NCBI GenBank assembly: GCA_019914945.1
Contig: CM034104.1
Coordinates: 6,388,501-6,452,500 of the forward strand
Direction: 5' to 3'
Length of the DNA stretch: 64,000 nucleotides
Source: Typha latifolia
Taxonomy: Eukaryota; Streptophyta; Magnoliopsida; Poales; Typhaceae
The notes beneath the pieces are model-generated. The model did no database searches. It was not told where the DNA came from and was given only the letters and a program-made list of their open reading frames with translations. Position 1 is the first letter of the stretch. Each line of letters begins with the position of its first letter. Shown here in pieces: positions 12,701 to 26,989 of this stretch. The translations under genes were made by a program, and so were the position numbers.

Positions 12701-15700
12701 ACTGCTAACCTTGCTTAACACAAACCTTACAACCCAAGTCAACTCTTAAAAATTACCCAAATGTTGGCCATGCATTTTAATATGTCATTTGCCTAACTCC
12801 TTAGGATAAATTGATACGTGAGAATTTAAAGTTCTATGTCAGTAGATCAACCCTTTCACTTTTTTCCTTTACCATATGAGACTAAATTCTCACATTTAAT
12901 TTCTCAACAGTGTCTCCTTCACATATAAACCTCACATCAACTACTACTCCTTAAGTCTATTTCAATATTTTTTATCAAGACTTTTGCCCAATTTCTATTC
13001 CGATCTCCACTTGCTCTTAAGAGTTTGACTCTTTCATATAATCACTTTTCATGAGTCACCATGAATCCCAACAGTCAGAGTCCGTAATTCAACTCTTGGC
13101 ACCCTTGTCCTAACCCAGGCCTTAGGATCCTTACTTCATCGAGTTTAACTAAGCTTGCATGCTGATCCCATCTTCCTGGGTCTAATTCGTTGTTAGATAA
13201 CCAATTGATCTCAAAGCTTAAATTGTTAGGCTCTATTTTGTTTAAGATTAAGACCTGAATATGGCTAGCTAGCTCCATTTGTTAATTATGGTTTAGATTG
13301 GTTGAGAACTAGTTAAGAGTGTAATGATTACCCTTGATGTGATTTGAAAAGGCAAAAAATGTGATGGTTTTAGAGGAAAATAGATGATATGTAAAATTAA
13401 TGGACCAAAAATGCCCTTTGACTTTGATGATATTAGATGAAAATATTATTATTAAATGAAATAAGTTAGTTATAATCAAGGTTTAAAAAATCAGGATCGG
13501 GATCGGGATCGACTTTCCGAAAAAACGATTTGTATCGGCCTTATCAATCGCTCGGATCAGATCGGATTTTTTAATTACATAAAATTCTAAATATTATTTA
13601 CAAATATAGAAAAATTTTAAAAATACGATAAAAAAATACAAAAATAATAATTATTCACATATGAGCCTTAAAAATTGAATAAAAGTACTAACTTACACAA
13701 AAGTCAAAATTTGATTACTATCGAGTTGGCTCTCGTAAATTTCTTTGGTCGTCATCATAATCACCATAAGTTTGAAAATAATGATGTTTAGGTCTGATGC
13801 TCCAAAGAGTGATTGTATTATATCATTAATATCAAATAGATCTTATTGAATTTGAGAAAAATAATAATCAATATGTGAATCTTTTCTAGGGTTTTTATAA
13901 GTAGGGCTTTTCTAGGGTTTGTTGTTAAGGAACCCGCCAATCGCAGCCGAGAAAATCATGACCAACTCCCTCGTCGCGTTTTGGGCAAAAGAGAGGGAAG
14001 GAGGTCTACGTGCACTGCACATGATCTTCAATAATTTGTGTTTTAAGTTCTGGTTTCTAAATGTTGAAGTGTAATTCAACTCACTGATGGACAACAGTTA
14101 GCAGGCTCACAGAATTATCCTGCGCATTCAGGAAAGTTTACCTGTGTATATATGGTGAAAGGCTGCTTTCAGGTTGTTCATATATTCCAAAATGTTTACA
14201 TCTGCAAATTGCTCCTGACAGTTAATAATCTTGATTGTATATTCATCTTCATGAATTTTTTTCCTTGTATTCAGTGTCTTAACTGTCAAAATCTTTATCA
14301 TTGTTTTCTGGATGCATGTCAATGTCGGTGAGTAGATTTTTGCTGACCTAGATAACATGATACTAAGATGACTAGATTCATCAATATCATTGTGCAGGAC
14401 CTTCATGATGGCCTAGATTTCTCTTTTCACGAGGATGTGGTATACTCCTTTGGTATATTTTCTGTAAAATTTTCATCTGATGGCCGAGAAATTGTTGCTG
14501 GCAGCAGTGACAACTCAATCTATGTTTACGACCTTCAAGCAAATAAACCAACATCACGTATTTCAGCTCATTCGGTATGAATTTTTTCTTACTGGAATGA
14601 AAATTGTATGTAAATCTAGTTTCTTATGATGCTTATTTCATATGATGCTTTTTTCTTTAAGAAAATTAGACTAGCATGTATATATCAGGCTATCAGCAAC
14701 TCTCAAGAAGCATGGTACTAGTGGGCCTATTAAAGAAGAGTTAGCCTGTTAACTGTTCGACTTAATGAATATTCTGTGTCATTGATTTCACTCTTTAGTC
14801 TCAGATTTTGTTTATGATGTTAGGTTAATTTCCAACAACAAAAACAAGAACAAACCTCTAGTCCAAACTGTTTGTAGTTGCTTATTTTTATTTTGTCATG
14901 TGTTAATTAGGTAGGAAAATAGTTTCATGAAAGATATGGAAGAGCTACATCTTGATAAAGCTATAACATAATAAGATGCTATTAAAGATCAAAATACAAG
15001 AGATATGTATGAGATTCATAATCGTTCGTGGCCTTTCTCCTGCTGGATTTTAATTGTGTACATTCACTTTTGCAAGTTCTCCCCATCTTTTTGGGTAGAC
15101 TGTAGGGTTTATCTTCCACAAGATTCATCACTATTAATCAACTTGTAGCAGGAGTATTAAAGGACAAAGGTACTGATTTACCAAGTGCTCATTAAATAAT
15201 AGCATAGATTATTGAGTTTGAAATGCTAGTACAGGAATTATATAATATATTATCAAATCGTGCTATATTGACTTAAGTTGAATTTACCTTGCTTTGGACC
15301 AAAATATAAAAATGTTTAGAGAACTATGATCTCACTAATAGATGTTATCAACCTAAAGAAATGAAATCACTTTAATATTGTTGTACATGGATTTTCTTAG
15401 GCCCTCTGTGCATTTTCTAGGATGTTGAAGAGAAACTATGTTGGTATTATTACTTTTATCTCAAAGGATAGGCGATTGAGTCCAAAATGATAACAAAGAC
15501 AAGTTATTACTATTTGTGCGAGTCCTAAATCGGGAAAACAAGCTCTCAGCTTTCCTTGTTGCAGCAATTCCACTCACATCACATTACTAGTAGTATTCAG
15601 CTTGAGGCATTTTTGGATTTGAATACTGCTCGGCAGCAAACATGCATGAATGTGAGCAAAACTGGTCATCTTAGGTATTGCTCTATGCTATTCATGGATC

Positions 15701-18700
15701 TAAGTCTAGTTTAATTAGACTTGGGACTTCTTGGTGACCTTTAGCTCTAGGACTTCGTAATTGATAATTTACTGACTACTCTAAAAACTTAAGCTATCAG
15801 AATAATAATTTATATCTTATATTTTAATATTCCCTCATTTTTGCGTTGACGCATTTTGATAGGCCTTTGAAGTGAACTTGATTTAAATGGATGTAGATAT
15901 TATATTTTAAATAACAAATGAGCATGACAAGATTCGAACTCAGCATCTCTGATTTAATATTATGATAACTCATCAACTACTCTAGAAGAGTAAATGCTCA
16001 AATAGTTAGAGAATGGTAGTTTTATTGGAAAGAAGAGGTGATGTTGCGAGTAACAGTGTATTGGAAAGAGCCTCATGCAGCCACCTAGTTGTAAATATGT
16101 TATAATATTATGTAGAAACCAAGTAATGTTTGGTTAGTTCATATCAACTAACCAAACCTATAATTAGAATCCTGACATGCTAAATTTTTTTTTTATGGAT
16201 GTTCACTATGAAAGAGAAGGTGATAACAGACCATAAAACAGATAAAATCCAATTGATCATAAATACCATACTCATATTCAGTCAAAGTTTCTCCTTCTCA
16301 GCCAGTAGGAAAGTTTTATTCATCATGTCACTATTATGTACGAGAGTACATATTTATATCATAACTGAGATCCTATTCTTTTCCTTTATATTTCCAGTCT
16401 GATGTGAACACAGTGACATTTGCTGATGAAACTGGCCATATCATTTACTCTGGAAGTGATGATAATCTGTGCAAGGTAATCTTTGCTACTTTGTTCTGCA
16501 TGGTAAAACTATGAGATATGTTCAAACTACAAAAGTGAGAATAGCTTTCTAATTTGAATCTGAGCAGTTTTATGAAGGATTAAGGATTACATAGGGCCTG
16601 TTATTGAAGTTCTGATATATTATTTACCTTCTTGGCCCAATTTCTTGTGTCATCGATGAAGACATTACAGTAATATATTCATTTGTGTTGCAAATAAATT
16701 TTGGATTCAATGCATGGAAGACATATTTTTCACTGCATTAAGCGGTTCTTTTTTTCTTTACTTTGTTGTTTTTGAGATGAAACAATTTATTGTTGACCGA
16801 ACTGCTGAAGTACTCTAGACGATATGGATACAGAAGCAAGATGTTAAACCATATGAATTTGAGGTCATCACAGGATCTCATAAACAGAGTAGGCAAGTAT
16901 GGAATCCTTGAGCTGAATTAATTCCCTGATGTGTTTAATTAGCACTCAAGTGGAAAAGAATATTTTAACTTATGATTGTTCATCATAGAGAGGTGAGTCA
17001 GGAACTCTGAATCATGACCAGAAGTACTTGACTCGAAATTCCATGATGTCTAGTAATCTCAATTCTAAGGAAAGAATAATCGGAGGTCTTCCGGTAAAAA
17101 TAGAATGTGACTTCTGAGAAATCTCTCAACCATAACAATAACAGGGTCTACTTCTTGTTGTGTATGAGGGAGATCTAAGGCAAAATCCATAAACGAGCCC
17201 TTCCAGATAGCTTTAGGAACGAATAAACACATATAAAGACCTCTATTTTGAGACTGACCTTTTGCAGTTTGACATATAGAAAAGCTTTTTCACAACCTAC
17301 ATCTTAATTGAGGCCAATTGTGTCATTCTTCGAGATTAGCCACTGTTTTGTCTCTTTCCAAATGTTCACTTAGAACCCCCTCCATGTGAATCTTCGATGA
17401 ATTTTTCTGGCAAAGAAATTCAAGGAAGGCATAAAATATTACCTCTGAATATATGATTATTGTGCATCTGGAAACCACCTGTAGGTTGTCTAGCCTTACA
17501 CTTTTCCAGATCACTTTGGAGTTGTCATCCTCCCATAAAGCTCTTTTAAACAATTAAACCTAATAATCTTTGTATGCAATGAGATAATATTGGGGCTATT
17601 TGATAATTTTATTTAGAGCATCTACAACTTTATTTTGCTCTTTTTGTGTGAAACCTAACTAGTGACGCGCGTTATGTTAATTTATGTTTATTATTTATAA
17701 ATTTAAGTAATTCCCCCATTATTTAAGGCTCTTGATTATGACATTAAATTATTGTTGTCTGTCATGCCCCAAAATCGGAATCATGACCGGCCATATACCT
17801 CAATACGCTTGAGATACATGAAATCTTACACAATGATAAGAATTAATAAAAAAAAGAATTTGATTTATATAATTTAACCCAATCATAATAAAAATAGCCA
17901 GTGTCATCACTAATATGTCCCTAAGCAAATTGAATTAGCATAGTCTAAAACATAAAGACCAAAAGAACGGAAAGGTAAAGGGTAAGTTCTAAGTAGAGTT
18001 GGGGTTCCGGTGCATCTCGCTCAGTCATCACGCTGACCATTATCAAAAATATTATGATGGAAAAATTCATGAGCCAACAATTATAGCTCACTGAGTAGAA
18101 TCCACTCAAAAGCTAATTAAATTCTTAAATAAAATCTAAATCCAATGATATAGAATGGCAATTCCACTAAACATGTTCTTAAAGTAACAATAATAACAAT
18201 AATAATAACAAAAAGTCATATCTCATAACATGCTCAGTTTGAACATACTGAAATTTTTCTTAATAATAATGTTATTTGTCTCAATTGTGTCTATATTTTT
18301 TGGATCTATATCAACTAAAAGTCACCTTGAGATGGTGCTCAAATTTTTTTTCCTCATAGTTAATTCAATTAGTGATACAGGACAACGTCTCGATTGTAGA
18401 GTTGAGAAGAAGAAGTAGGGAAAAATAATCAAACCCATGGAATCCACCAATCGAGGTGTCGGAATCCACTGACGTTGGAATCCACCAACAAACACTCAAT
18501 ATGCAAAAGCTTTTAAAATATTCATTAATCCATAAAAGATGATTGCAAGCCTTTATATAGGCAAAATAAAGTAAAAGACAAAAGATGAAAATAATCCTAG
18601 AAGGTGATTAGTCACAACCCTCGTTAAGCCAAAGGGCCATAGGTGCAGCTCTTTTGTGTTTACGAGAATAAACGTGACGAAAAGTGGTGTCCTCACCAAC

Positions 18701-21700
18701 TCTCCCGGAGTAGAAGAAACTTGACCCAGTCGAGTGGCTCTGATAGTACTCCAAAATATTATGGTCAAGCTGCTATAACTCCTCGCAAGTGATCCACGTA
18801 CAATCAGACTCTAGTCGCCCGTGCCATCGAACAAGAAAACGGTGAACCCCTCCTTCTGTAGTAGATGTTATTTGATCATCCAAAATAGCGTATATCTTTT
18901 CTGGTGATGTGGATGGGAAAGGAGAAGTGGTATGTGGCACAGCAGGAATGTCTGGAAGGGTAGTAGATGTATCATAGGGTTCGGTGGGAATGTGCATAGG
19001 TAGTTGATAGGCTGCTAGATCCTCAATATTAAAAATATAACTAATGCCATAATTAGGGGGAATATCAATGACATAAGCATTAGCACCTACACGTTTCAGA
19101 ACTCGGAAAGGTCCTGCACTATGGGTGTGCAACTTCCGAACAGCTCCTGAAGGGAATCGTTCGGGTCTAAGACGAATCATAACATGATCTCCAGCATCGA
19201 ACTCCTTGGCACGTTTGTCCAAGTCGGCATGTATTTTATACTGGCGATTACTCGCCTCAATTCGCGTAGTGAGCTCTTGATGCAAAGAATGAACATGATG
19301 TGCAAATGCTTCGGCAGACTCAGAGACTCTAGAATGAGATGGCATAGGCAACAGATCTAGAGGTTTGCGTGCTTTAAAACTATGAACAACTTCAAATGGG
19401 CTCAGGCCAATAGACCTATTAATGGAGTTATTATATGCAATTTAGCTATAGGAAGAATGGCATCCCAGTTTTTGTTATGATTACCCACGAGATGGCGCAA
19501 AAGATTTCCAAGACTGCGATTAACGACCTCGGTTTGATCATCGGTTTGAGGATGATAGGCAGTAGAAAATTTTAATTTTGTGCCAACCATGTGCCATAAG
19601 GTTTTCCAAAAATAGCTCATAAAGCGAACATTCCGGTCGGAAACAATAGTTTTTGGAAGACCATATAACTTGACGATATGGGCAAAGTACAATTTGGCCA
19701 TATGAGACACATCAAAGGTCTTAGCACTAGGAATAGAATGGGCCATCTTAGAGAAGCAATTCACAATCATGAGGATTGAATCATGTTTTCCAAATGTGCA
19801 AGGCAATCCCAGGAAAAATTCATACTAACATCCTACCATTGGTGATCAGGCACAGGTAATGGGGTGTAAAGCCCAGTGTTTTGTTTTCTATGCTTTGGTA
19901 ACTGACAAGTCCTATATTGACCAACTAATTTTGCGACATTACGTTTGAGACTTGGCTAATAGAATTGGCGCTCCAATTCCTCAATTGTCTTATCACGTCC
20001 AAAATGACCCGATAGGCCATCGGCATGGATCTCCCAAATAAGGAAGTCACGCACGGACGTACGGGGAACACAAAGCTTGTTAGCCTTAAATAGGTAACCG
20101 TCTTGGAGGGAATAACTATCCAAAGCTAAGTTCGGATCAATTAACAAAGTTAGAACGATTTCGCCAAAGTCCGAGCAAGTTGTATAATCCTCCTTCATTT
20201 TGTCAAACCCAGTGACTTTGATGCTAATGGCAGACAAAAGGTTAACCCTTCGGCTAAGCGCATCAGCTACATTATTCTCAACCCCAGCTCTATGTTTGAG
20301 TACAAAAGTATACACCTGTAAGAACTCAATCCAACGAGCATGTCTCAAATTTAGTTTCTTCTGAGAATTTAGGAATCGAAGAGCTTTGTAGTCGGAATAA
20401 AGTACAAACTCATGCGGAAGTAAATAATGGCACCAATAGCGTAAAGCTTGAATAACCGTATAAAATTCTTTATCGTAATAAGATGGTGTTCCTGGCTAAG
20501 GACACCGTCGATCCCGATGCCTGAGGCATCACATTCCACCTCGAAGGCTTTAGAAAAGTCAAGAAGACGCATTACAGACGCTATTGTCATTTTCCTCTTA
20601 ATTTCTTCAAAAGCCTTATTTGCTATCTTACTGTAATGAAAATCTTCTTTCTTCAAGCAAGCAGTGATCGGCGACATGATAGTACTAAACCCTCGAATGA
20701 AGCGTCGATAAAAAGTAGCAAGGCCATGAAAGCTACGCACAACATGAATATTTCGTGGTTCCGGCCAATCAACAATTGCCTTGATCTTTTCAGGGTCGGC
20801 ACAGACTCCTTTTAAAGTAACCACAAATCCTAAGAAGATGACTTGATCGACAAGAAAATAACAGTTCTTCCTATTGCCAAAGAGTTGAGCAGCACGAAGC
20901 GCTAGACAGACTTGACGCAAATGGTCCAAATGAAGCTCTTTTGATCGATTATAAATTAAAATGTCATCAAAATACACCACAAAAAATTTTCCCATGAATG
21001 GGCGAAGCACTTGTGTCATAACATGCATGAAAGTGCTTGGGGCATTTGATAAACCGAAAGGCATTACCAACCATTCATACAACTCGTCTTTTGTCTTAAA
21101 AGCAGTTTTTCATTCATCGCCTAAGGGAATTCAGATTTGGTGGTAACCACTTTTAAGATCGATCTTAGAGAAAATTGAAGCTCCCGCCATCATATCAAGC
21201 ATGTCATCAAGTCATGGAATGGGAAAATGATATTTGACTGTTATTTTATTGATGGCTCAACTATCGACACACATACGCCAAGACCCATCCTTCTTTGGCG
21301 TGAGCAAGGCAGGCACAACACAAGGGCTTAGGCTCTCACGGATGAAACCCTTCATAAAAAGTTCATTTACCTGATGTTGTAGTTCAGCATGTTCTTTGGG
21401 GCTCATTCGAAAGTGTGGCAAGTTTGGGAGAGAAGCTCTAGGGACAAAGTAAATTGCATGTTGGATATCGCGCAAAGGAAACAATTGGTCCGGCAGATCA
21501 TCCAGGAACACATTTTGAAACTCATTTAGTATAAGAGCAGATTCGTCGGATGATGGAGTGAGGGTAGTGCTCCCAACTTCACGAGCCACTAAGGCAAACA
21601 CAATAGAGCCTTGGGTTGCTTCCTTTTCAAATTCCTTAGAATTTATTATGTGCAAAACCTTTTTACTTGGAGCATTTTTCTTGTTATCTTTATTAATTAT

Positions 21701-24700
21701 TTTAGGGCGCATAGGATTTATCTTAATCTTTTTGCCTTCAAAAGTGAAGGAGCATGAGTTGGAACGCCCAAAAATAGTTACATCATGATCAAACAACCAA
21801 GGGTGGCCCAAAATGATATGCCCTACATCCATCGGCATAATGTCACACCACACATCTTCCTTATAAGAAAGGAATGTGATAGGAACGAGGCATCTCTCAT
21901 TTATAGCAATGAAAAAATTATTTACCCAAGATACCTTATAAGGATTCGGATGAGGTATAGATTTTAACGCCAAGTGAGATACAATGATAAAAGAGACGGC
22001 GTTAATACAACTCCCATTGTCGATGATGACTTTGCAATCTTTTTTCTAACATTTAATGTAAGTGTGGAATATTGCATTCCTTCGCCAATCATCGGTCTCT
22101 CGGGGTTACGTCAAAGTGCAACGAACGACACCAACAGTATGGTCTCCATAATCACGATTTTTGTCACTATCTTGGACATTATCTAGGTCAGGTTCATAAA
22201 CTTGTTCATCGAGCTCATTTTCCCCAATAGTATCATTTTGTTCCCCAAGATAAAGGGTCTTTCAAGGACAGTTTGATGCTACATGACCAACTTGTCTGCA
22301 TTTGTAACATTGACGAGAATCATTAATAGGTGCAGTTTCATAGAGGGGCTCCTTTCCTTTGTCAGGTTGGGTAGGTATGGCAATTTGGATAGTTTTGGTA
22401 GGTACCGATGGTGGTAGAGCTTTTACGCCAGCAGGAGCATAACTGGGAAGGGTGCGCCCAATTGGTCGCCTAGGAAATTGTTGCCTATTAACCATCTCGT
22501 AGTTCAACGCAAGAGTGTAAGCCTGATCCAAGGAGGTAACCTCCCGAAAAACTAACTCTCTTTAAATGCCATCGTTAAGGCCACGCCTAAAACGACTCAG
22601 TGTCATCATCTCATCCTCCACAACATTACACCTCAAAATGTATTCCTCAAATTAGGAGACATAATCACTCACAGGTCTATTTCCTTGTTTAAAATTACTC
22701 CATTAATCTAAAAGGTTACCAAGATAAGAATGTGGCAAATATTTTTCTTTTAATTTTTCTTTCATTTTATGCTAATGAATTATGGGAGGTTGGTTTCGTC
22801 GCACTAAAAGTTGCTCTATACTTTGCCAAAATAGTTTGGCTTGGCCGACTAGTTTAATTGGGCAAATCTAACGCGTCGGTGTTCCGATAGATCATACTAC
22901 TCAAAGAAGTGGTCTATCTCATGGAGCCAATCAATAAATACAGCAGGATCTAAGCGACCGTCAAAAGTTGGGGCATCCACCTTAATATTTTTATAATTTA
23001 ATTGTCATGGTTTTAAGATTCTCTAAAGGCGACATTGCCTCTAAATCCCCTGTTATTGTGAAAATCAAATGTATCTTCACGATAATTTTGCCTATGAGGT
23101 TCTCTCTCAGGACCTCTCTCATGGTGAGGGTAGTATAGGGCCTGTCGATGGGGTCTCGACATTAGGAGCGGCACGCGTGGTACCCGTGTTGGACGCACCG
23201 ACGTCACTCTTGATCTCATATTGGTCACGAGACATCTCAATAGCCTCAAGACGAGCATTGAAGTCATCCAATTTAGTCGTAATAGTTTCAATGGATTCTT
23301 GTAAAACGCGACGAAAATCTTCTATGGTATTGGGTTCTATAATAAACTGGAATGAAGAGTGAGAGACTCTCCTACCACTACGAAGTTCATATAATTTGTC
23401 TCTACCACTAAAAAAATAAATGCAATAAATGAATGATAATATGCAAGCTAAGAGATCATAGCGAACAATAAGAGAGTAATAACCAGAATAACCTACAGCC
23501 ACTTATAAAGTTTTCAGTAAAAGCCAGTCAGACTCAACAAAAAAATTACAAACCAGTAGTACAAGCTCCCAAGATCGAGACGGGAACTGTAGATATGTCA
23601 AGACTTTCCCTCTAACCTAGCTAGTTCTACTTGTTTTATTTTAACTATAGACGGGAACTGTAGTGTTAACCACTTGTTTTATTTTTTTTTAACAAGCAAA
23701 AAGAAATAGGTAGGCAATAGCAGGCTCAAGCGCTTGTCAAAATAAAACAAATGAATTAAGCAATGTAATAGGTAGGCAATAAGTAGGCAATAACAGGCTC
23801 AATATGGTTATAATTCACACCGACAGAAAGACAGTTGCTATTTTAAGACTAACAAATAATAGTAAAGAAAAGACGGATGTTACCGAATATCGCACGTCCA
23901 CGGAGGCTGGTGGTCGTGACAACGGTGGCCGGAATCCGACAACAACGGCAGTGGCGATGGTTGCGGTGGCAGGGACAGCGGCGGCGATAGGGGGCTACAA
24001 GAATGGCTGCGGTGGTTGCAACGATGCAGTGGTAGGACCGCGCAAGGGCTACAACGACGGCAGCAGCGAGCGACGGGCGGCGGCGGCGGCGGTGGCGGTG
24101 GAGATGGGCTGCGGCAACAGTGGTCGCAGCAACTGAGATGGCTACGGCAAGGGCAGCCAAGCCCTAGTGGCGGGGAACAACAGCAGGGGAGGCTGCGGCA
24201 AGGTTCAGCGGCAGGGATAGCTGCGATGAGGCTGCAGCGGCGGATGGCTACGGCAGGGATTGCAGCGGCTGGAGGTGGGTTGCAACGGCAGCAATAGGCA
24301 GTGGCGGTGGTGAAGATGGTGGCACGGCAAAGCAAGGGCCATGGAAATCAGCAACGGCGGCGTCCGTGGAGGTCGGCGGCAGCGTCGGCGAACAGAGGAA
24401 GATGGGATGATGGATGTGAGTGATGGCTTGGGCTAAAGAGGAGGAAGATGACGATGGGTTTGGATCGGGTTGGTTCGGTTGGAGGAGATTGGGTTTAGTT
24501 AGGTAGGTGTGGGTTGTGGGTTGTGGGTAATCGGGTTGGGTTTGGGTAGGTTTCTTCCGATTCACTAAGGCTAAAAGATGAGCTAGGTTAGGCTAGTGGG
24601 CTTAGTTGGTTAGTGATCTTTGGGTTTTTGAATGATGAGAGGTTTATGCTAGTGGGTTAATGGGTTTAGGTTTTAGGTTGGTTGGGATTAAGTTAGGAAG

Positions 24701-26957
24701 GTAGATAAGATAGGTATTAATCCTAAAATTATGGGAACTAATTCCCAAAAATTATGGAAATTACTCCCTAAAATTATGGAAATTAATTCCCAAAATTATG
24801 GAAACTACTCTCTAAAATTGTGGAAACTAATCTCCAAAATTATGGAAATTAATTTCAAAATTATAGAAACTAATTTTCCAAAACTAAGGAAAGATAACTA
24901 AGAAAAAAATTATCTTCTAAATTTGAATTTCTAAATTTTAAAATTTTTGAAATTCAAAATTAAAGTTAAAGATGAAACAAATAAACTGAATTTTAAAATT
25001 TGATTTTTTTTTCAGAGACGCTCTTTTTTTTTATCTAAAACGGGGAAAGAAAATCTATTAAATAAAGCTTACTTGTGATGATCTCCTTGTGTAGAGATTT
25101 GGTGATGGTAATGGTTTATTATTTTCCTCGTTGAGGGTGATCTCCTCGCGTAACTCGGTTCCGGATCCTAATGTTATCGGGCGACGGATCTCGTAGCGAT
25201 CTGGTGTTCGTGGAGCGATTGATCTGATGAAGAAAAGATGAGGCGCTGCATAGAATCCAAGCAGTGGAGCGTCCATAAACTAGAAAATGATCTGTTCTGA
25301 TACCAAAGCTGATGTAGGACAACGTCTCGATGGTAGAGTTGAGAAGAAGTAAGGAAAAATAGTCAAACCCGTGGAATCCACCAATCAGGGTGTCGGAATC
25401 CACCGACATTGGAATCCACCAACAAATACTCAATATGCAAAAGCTCTCAAAATATTCATTAACCCATAAAAGATGATTACAAACCTTTATATAGGCAAAA
25501 TAAAGTAAAAGATAAAATACGAAAATAATCCTTGAAGGTGACTAGTCACAACCCTCATTAAGCTGAAGGGCCATGGGTGCAGCCTTTTTGTGCTTACGAG
25601 AATAAACGTGATGAAAACTGGTGTCCCCACCAGTTAGGGACATTAGGATGTGTCACTATATAATAAATACACCATATCTCTTTCACTAACCGTTGAGAGA
25701 GATTAGAGTCATCTTAGGAAGTTTTTTAATCCAACCTGAGACTGTACCCTAACTCCGCCAGAGTCACCTAAGAAAGTCATTGTAGTGATCTGAAGTAAGA
25801 TTTTTCTCTAAACTTCTAGTTAGACTTGAGTCACCATGGAAAGTCTCAAACGATCTATATCACGACTGTTCTCTAAGTCATACCAGATACTAGTTATATT
25901 TTTTCCTACTAAAATTTGCAATTTGCACGAAGTATATCGATGCACTAAATTATATATTTCTATGCACAGAATTATAATAAATAAATTTCACATAGAAAAT
26001 ATAATAAATAAATTTTCACACAGAGAAATGCGTGGTCTAACAAAAGGTACGAAATACAATAGAATAATTATGTGAGTGAACCCACTCACTTGAGTTTAAT
26101 TAAAATAACTGAAATTTTAAATCTCTAGTCCACATGCTAAATTCATCACCTTTAATAATAAATAACAATAAATTTTAAATTAAATAATATCATGATTTCT
26201 AAGATTTAAAGCTAAATAAATAGCTAAAATGCTTTGATTTAAACCCATTGGATTGGGCTGGGCTGCGACTGGCCCGTAGCCTACACCAATCTATTAATCG
26301 GGCTGTGCCAAGGCCCAACCAAATCATAATGGACTGGGCTACAGGCTAACTTATAGCCTACCCTCCATTAAGGTAGTTCGGGTCGAGTCTTTGGATTCAA
26401 AATCAAAACCAGAACCCGAACCCGCAAAATGAATAAAAGGGTTGGCTCGAGTTTAACCCGAGCCCAAACTAGATCTTCTCCTATGGTGATCGACGCGAGG
26501 AAGAGAAGGAGAGAGTGTCCGCTGACGACCACCGTTGTCAACGGTCCACCGGCCACACCCCAAGCTCCCCAACACTCTCACGACCACGTAGACTACGCAA
26601 GGTGGAGGAGAAGCCATCATTGACGACAAACAGCTCAACTCCATGGCCGGCGGCCATGGAATCGTCTTCTACCACAAACCAAGCCACGAGGGCTCCAAAG
26701 TAGCATTACGGCACGAGGCCAACGACACGAAACTCTGACACATGAGCGGCAATGACCCAAAGCCGCCAGCCGGCTTGATTCACTGACGACGTCGCTTCAC
26801 CCCAGAAAAAAATAGGTATTTCTATTCTAAGTTATTAACTTTAAACTAATTATGAGGGATGGGCGAGGACTGACCGGCGATTCATTGAGTGGTCTTCGAT
26901 CACTCTGACAGTGCTTCGACACTCTAATTCGACGGTGGGTGCTTCGATGGGAAAGAG

Positions 26958-26989
<32 letters not shown>

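Larger units (their letters stand above)
18373..25632 (-). mobile_element. Complete chromodomain Ty3/gypsy element (Y), 7.3 kb
   Basis: Flanked by direct LTRs at 18373-18698 and 25310-25632; by eye these differ at about 31 of roughly 323 aligned positions plus a 3-base gap, so it is not young. The flanks give ATTAG (18368-18372) and GTTAG (25633-25637), a 4 of 5 match for a target duplication. Reading on the minus strand, the order is LTR, primer site, long leader, gag, protease, RT, RNase H, integrase, chromodomain, LTR: a chromovirus. All coding regions are broken by stops or frameshifts. It sits inside the solo LTR at 17760-27182, itself in intron 5, opposite to the WD40 gene. Confidence 0.9.

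Noticed and set aside
23849..24565. Several overlapping open frames on both strands (up to 151 codons)
   Set aside because: Triplet-rich GC sequence keeps all frames open; products are Ala/Arg/Gln/Pro repeats in the leader of gypsy Y.
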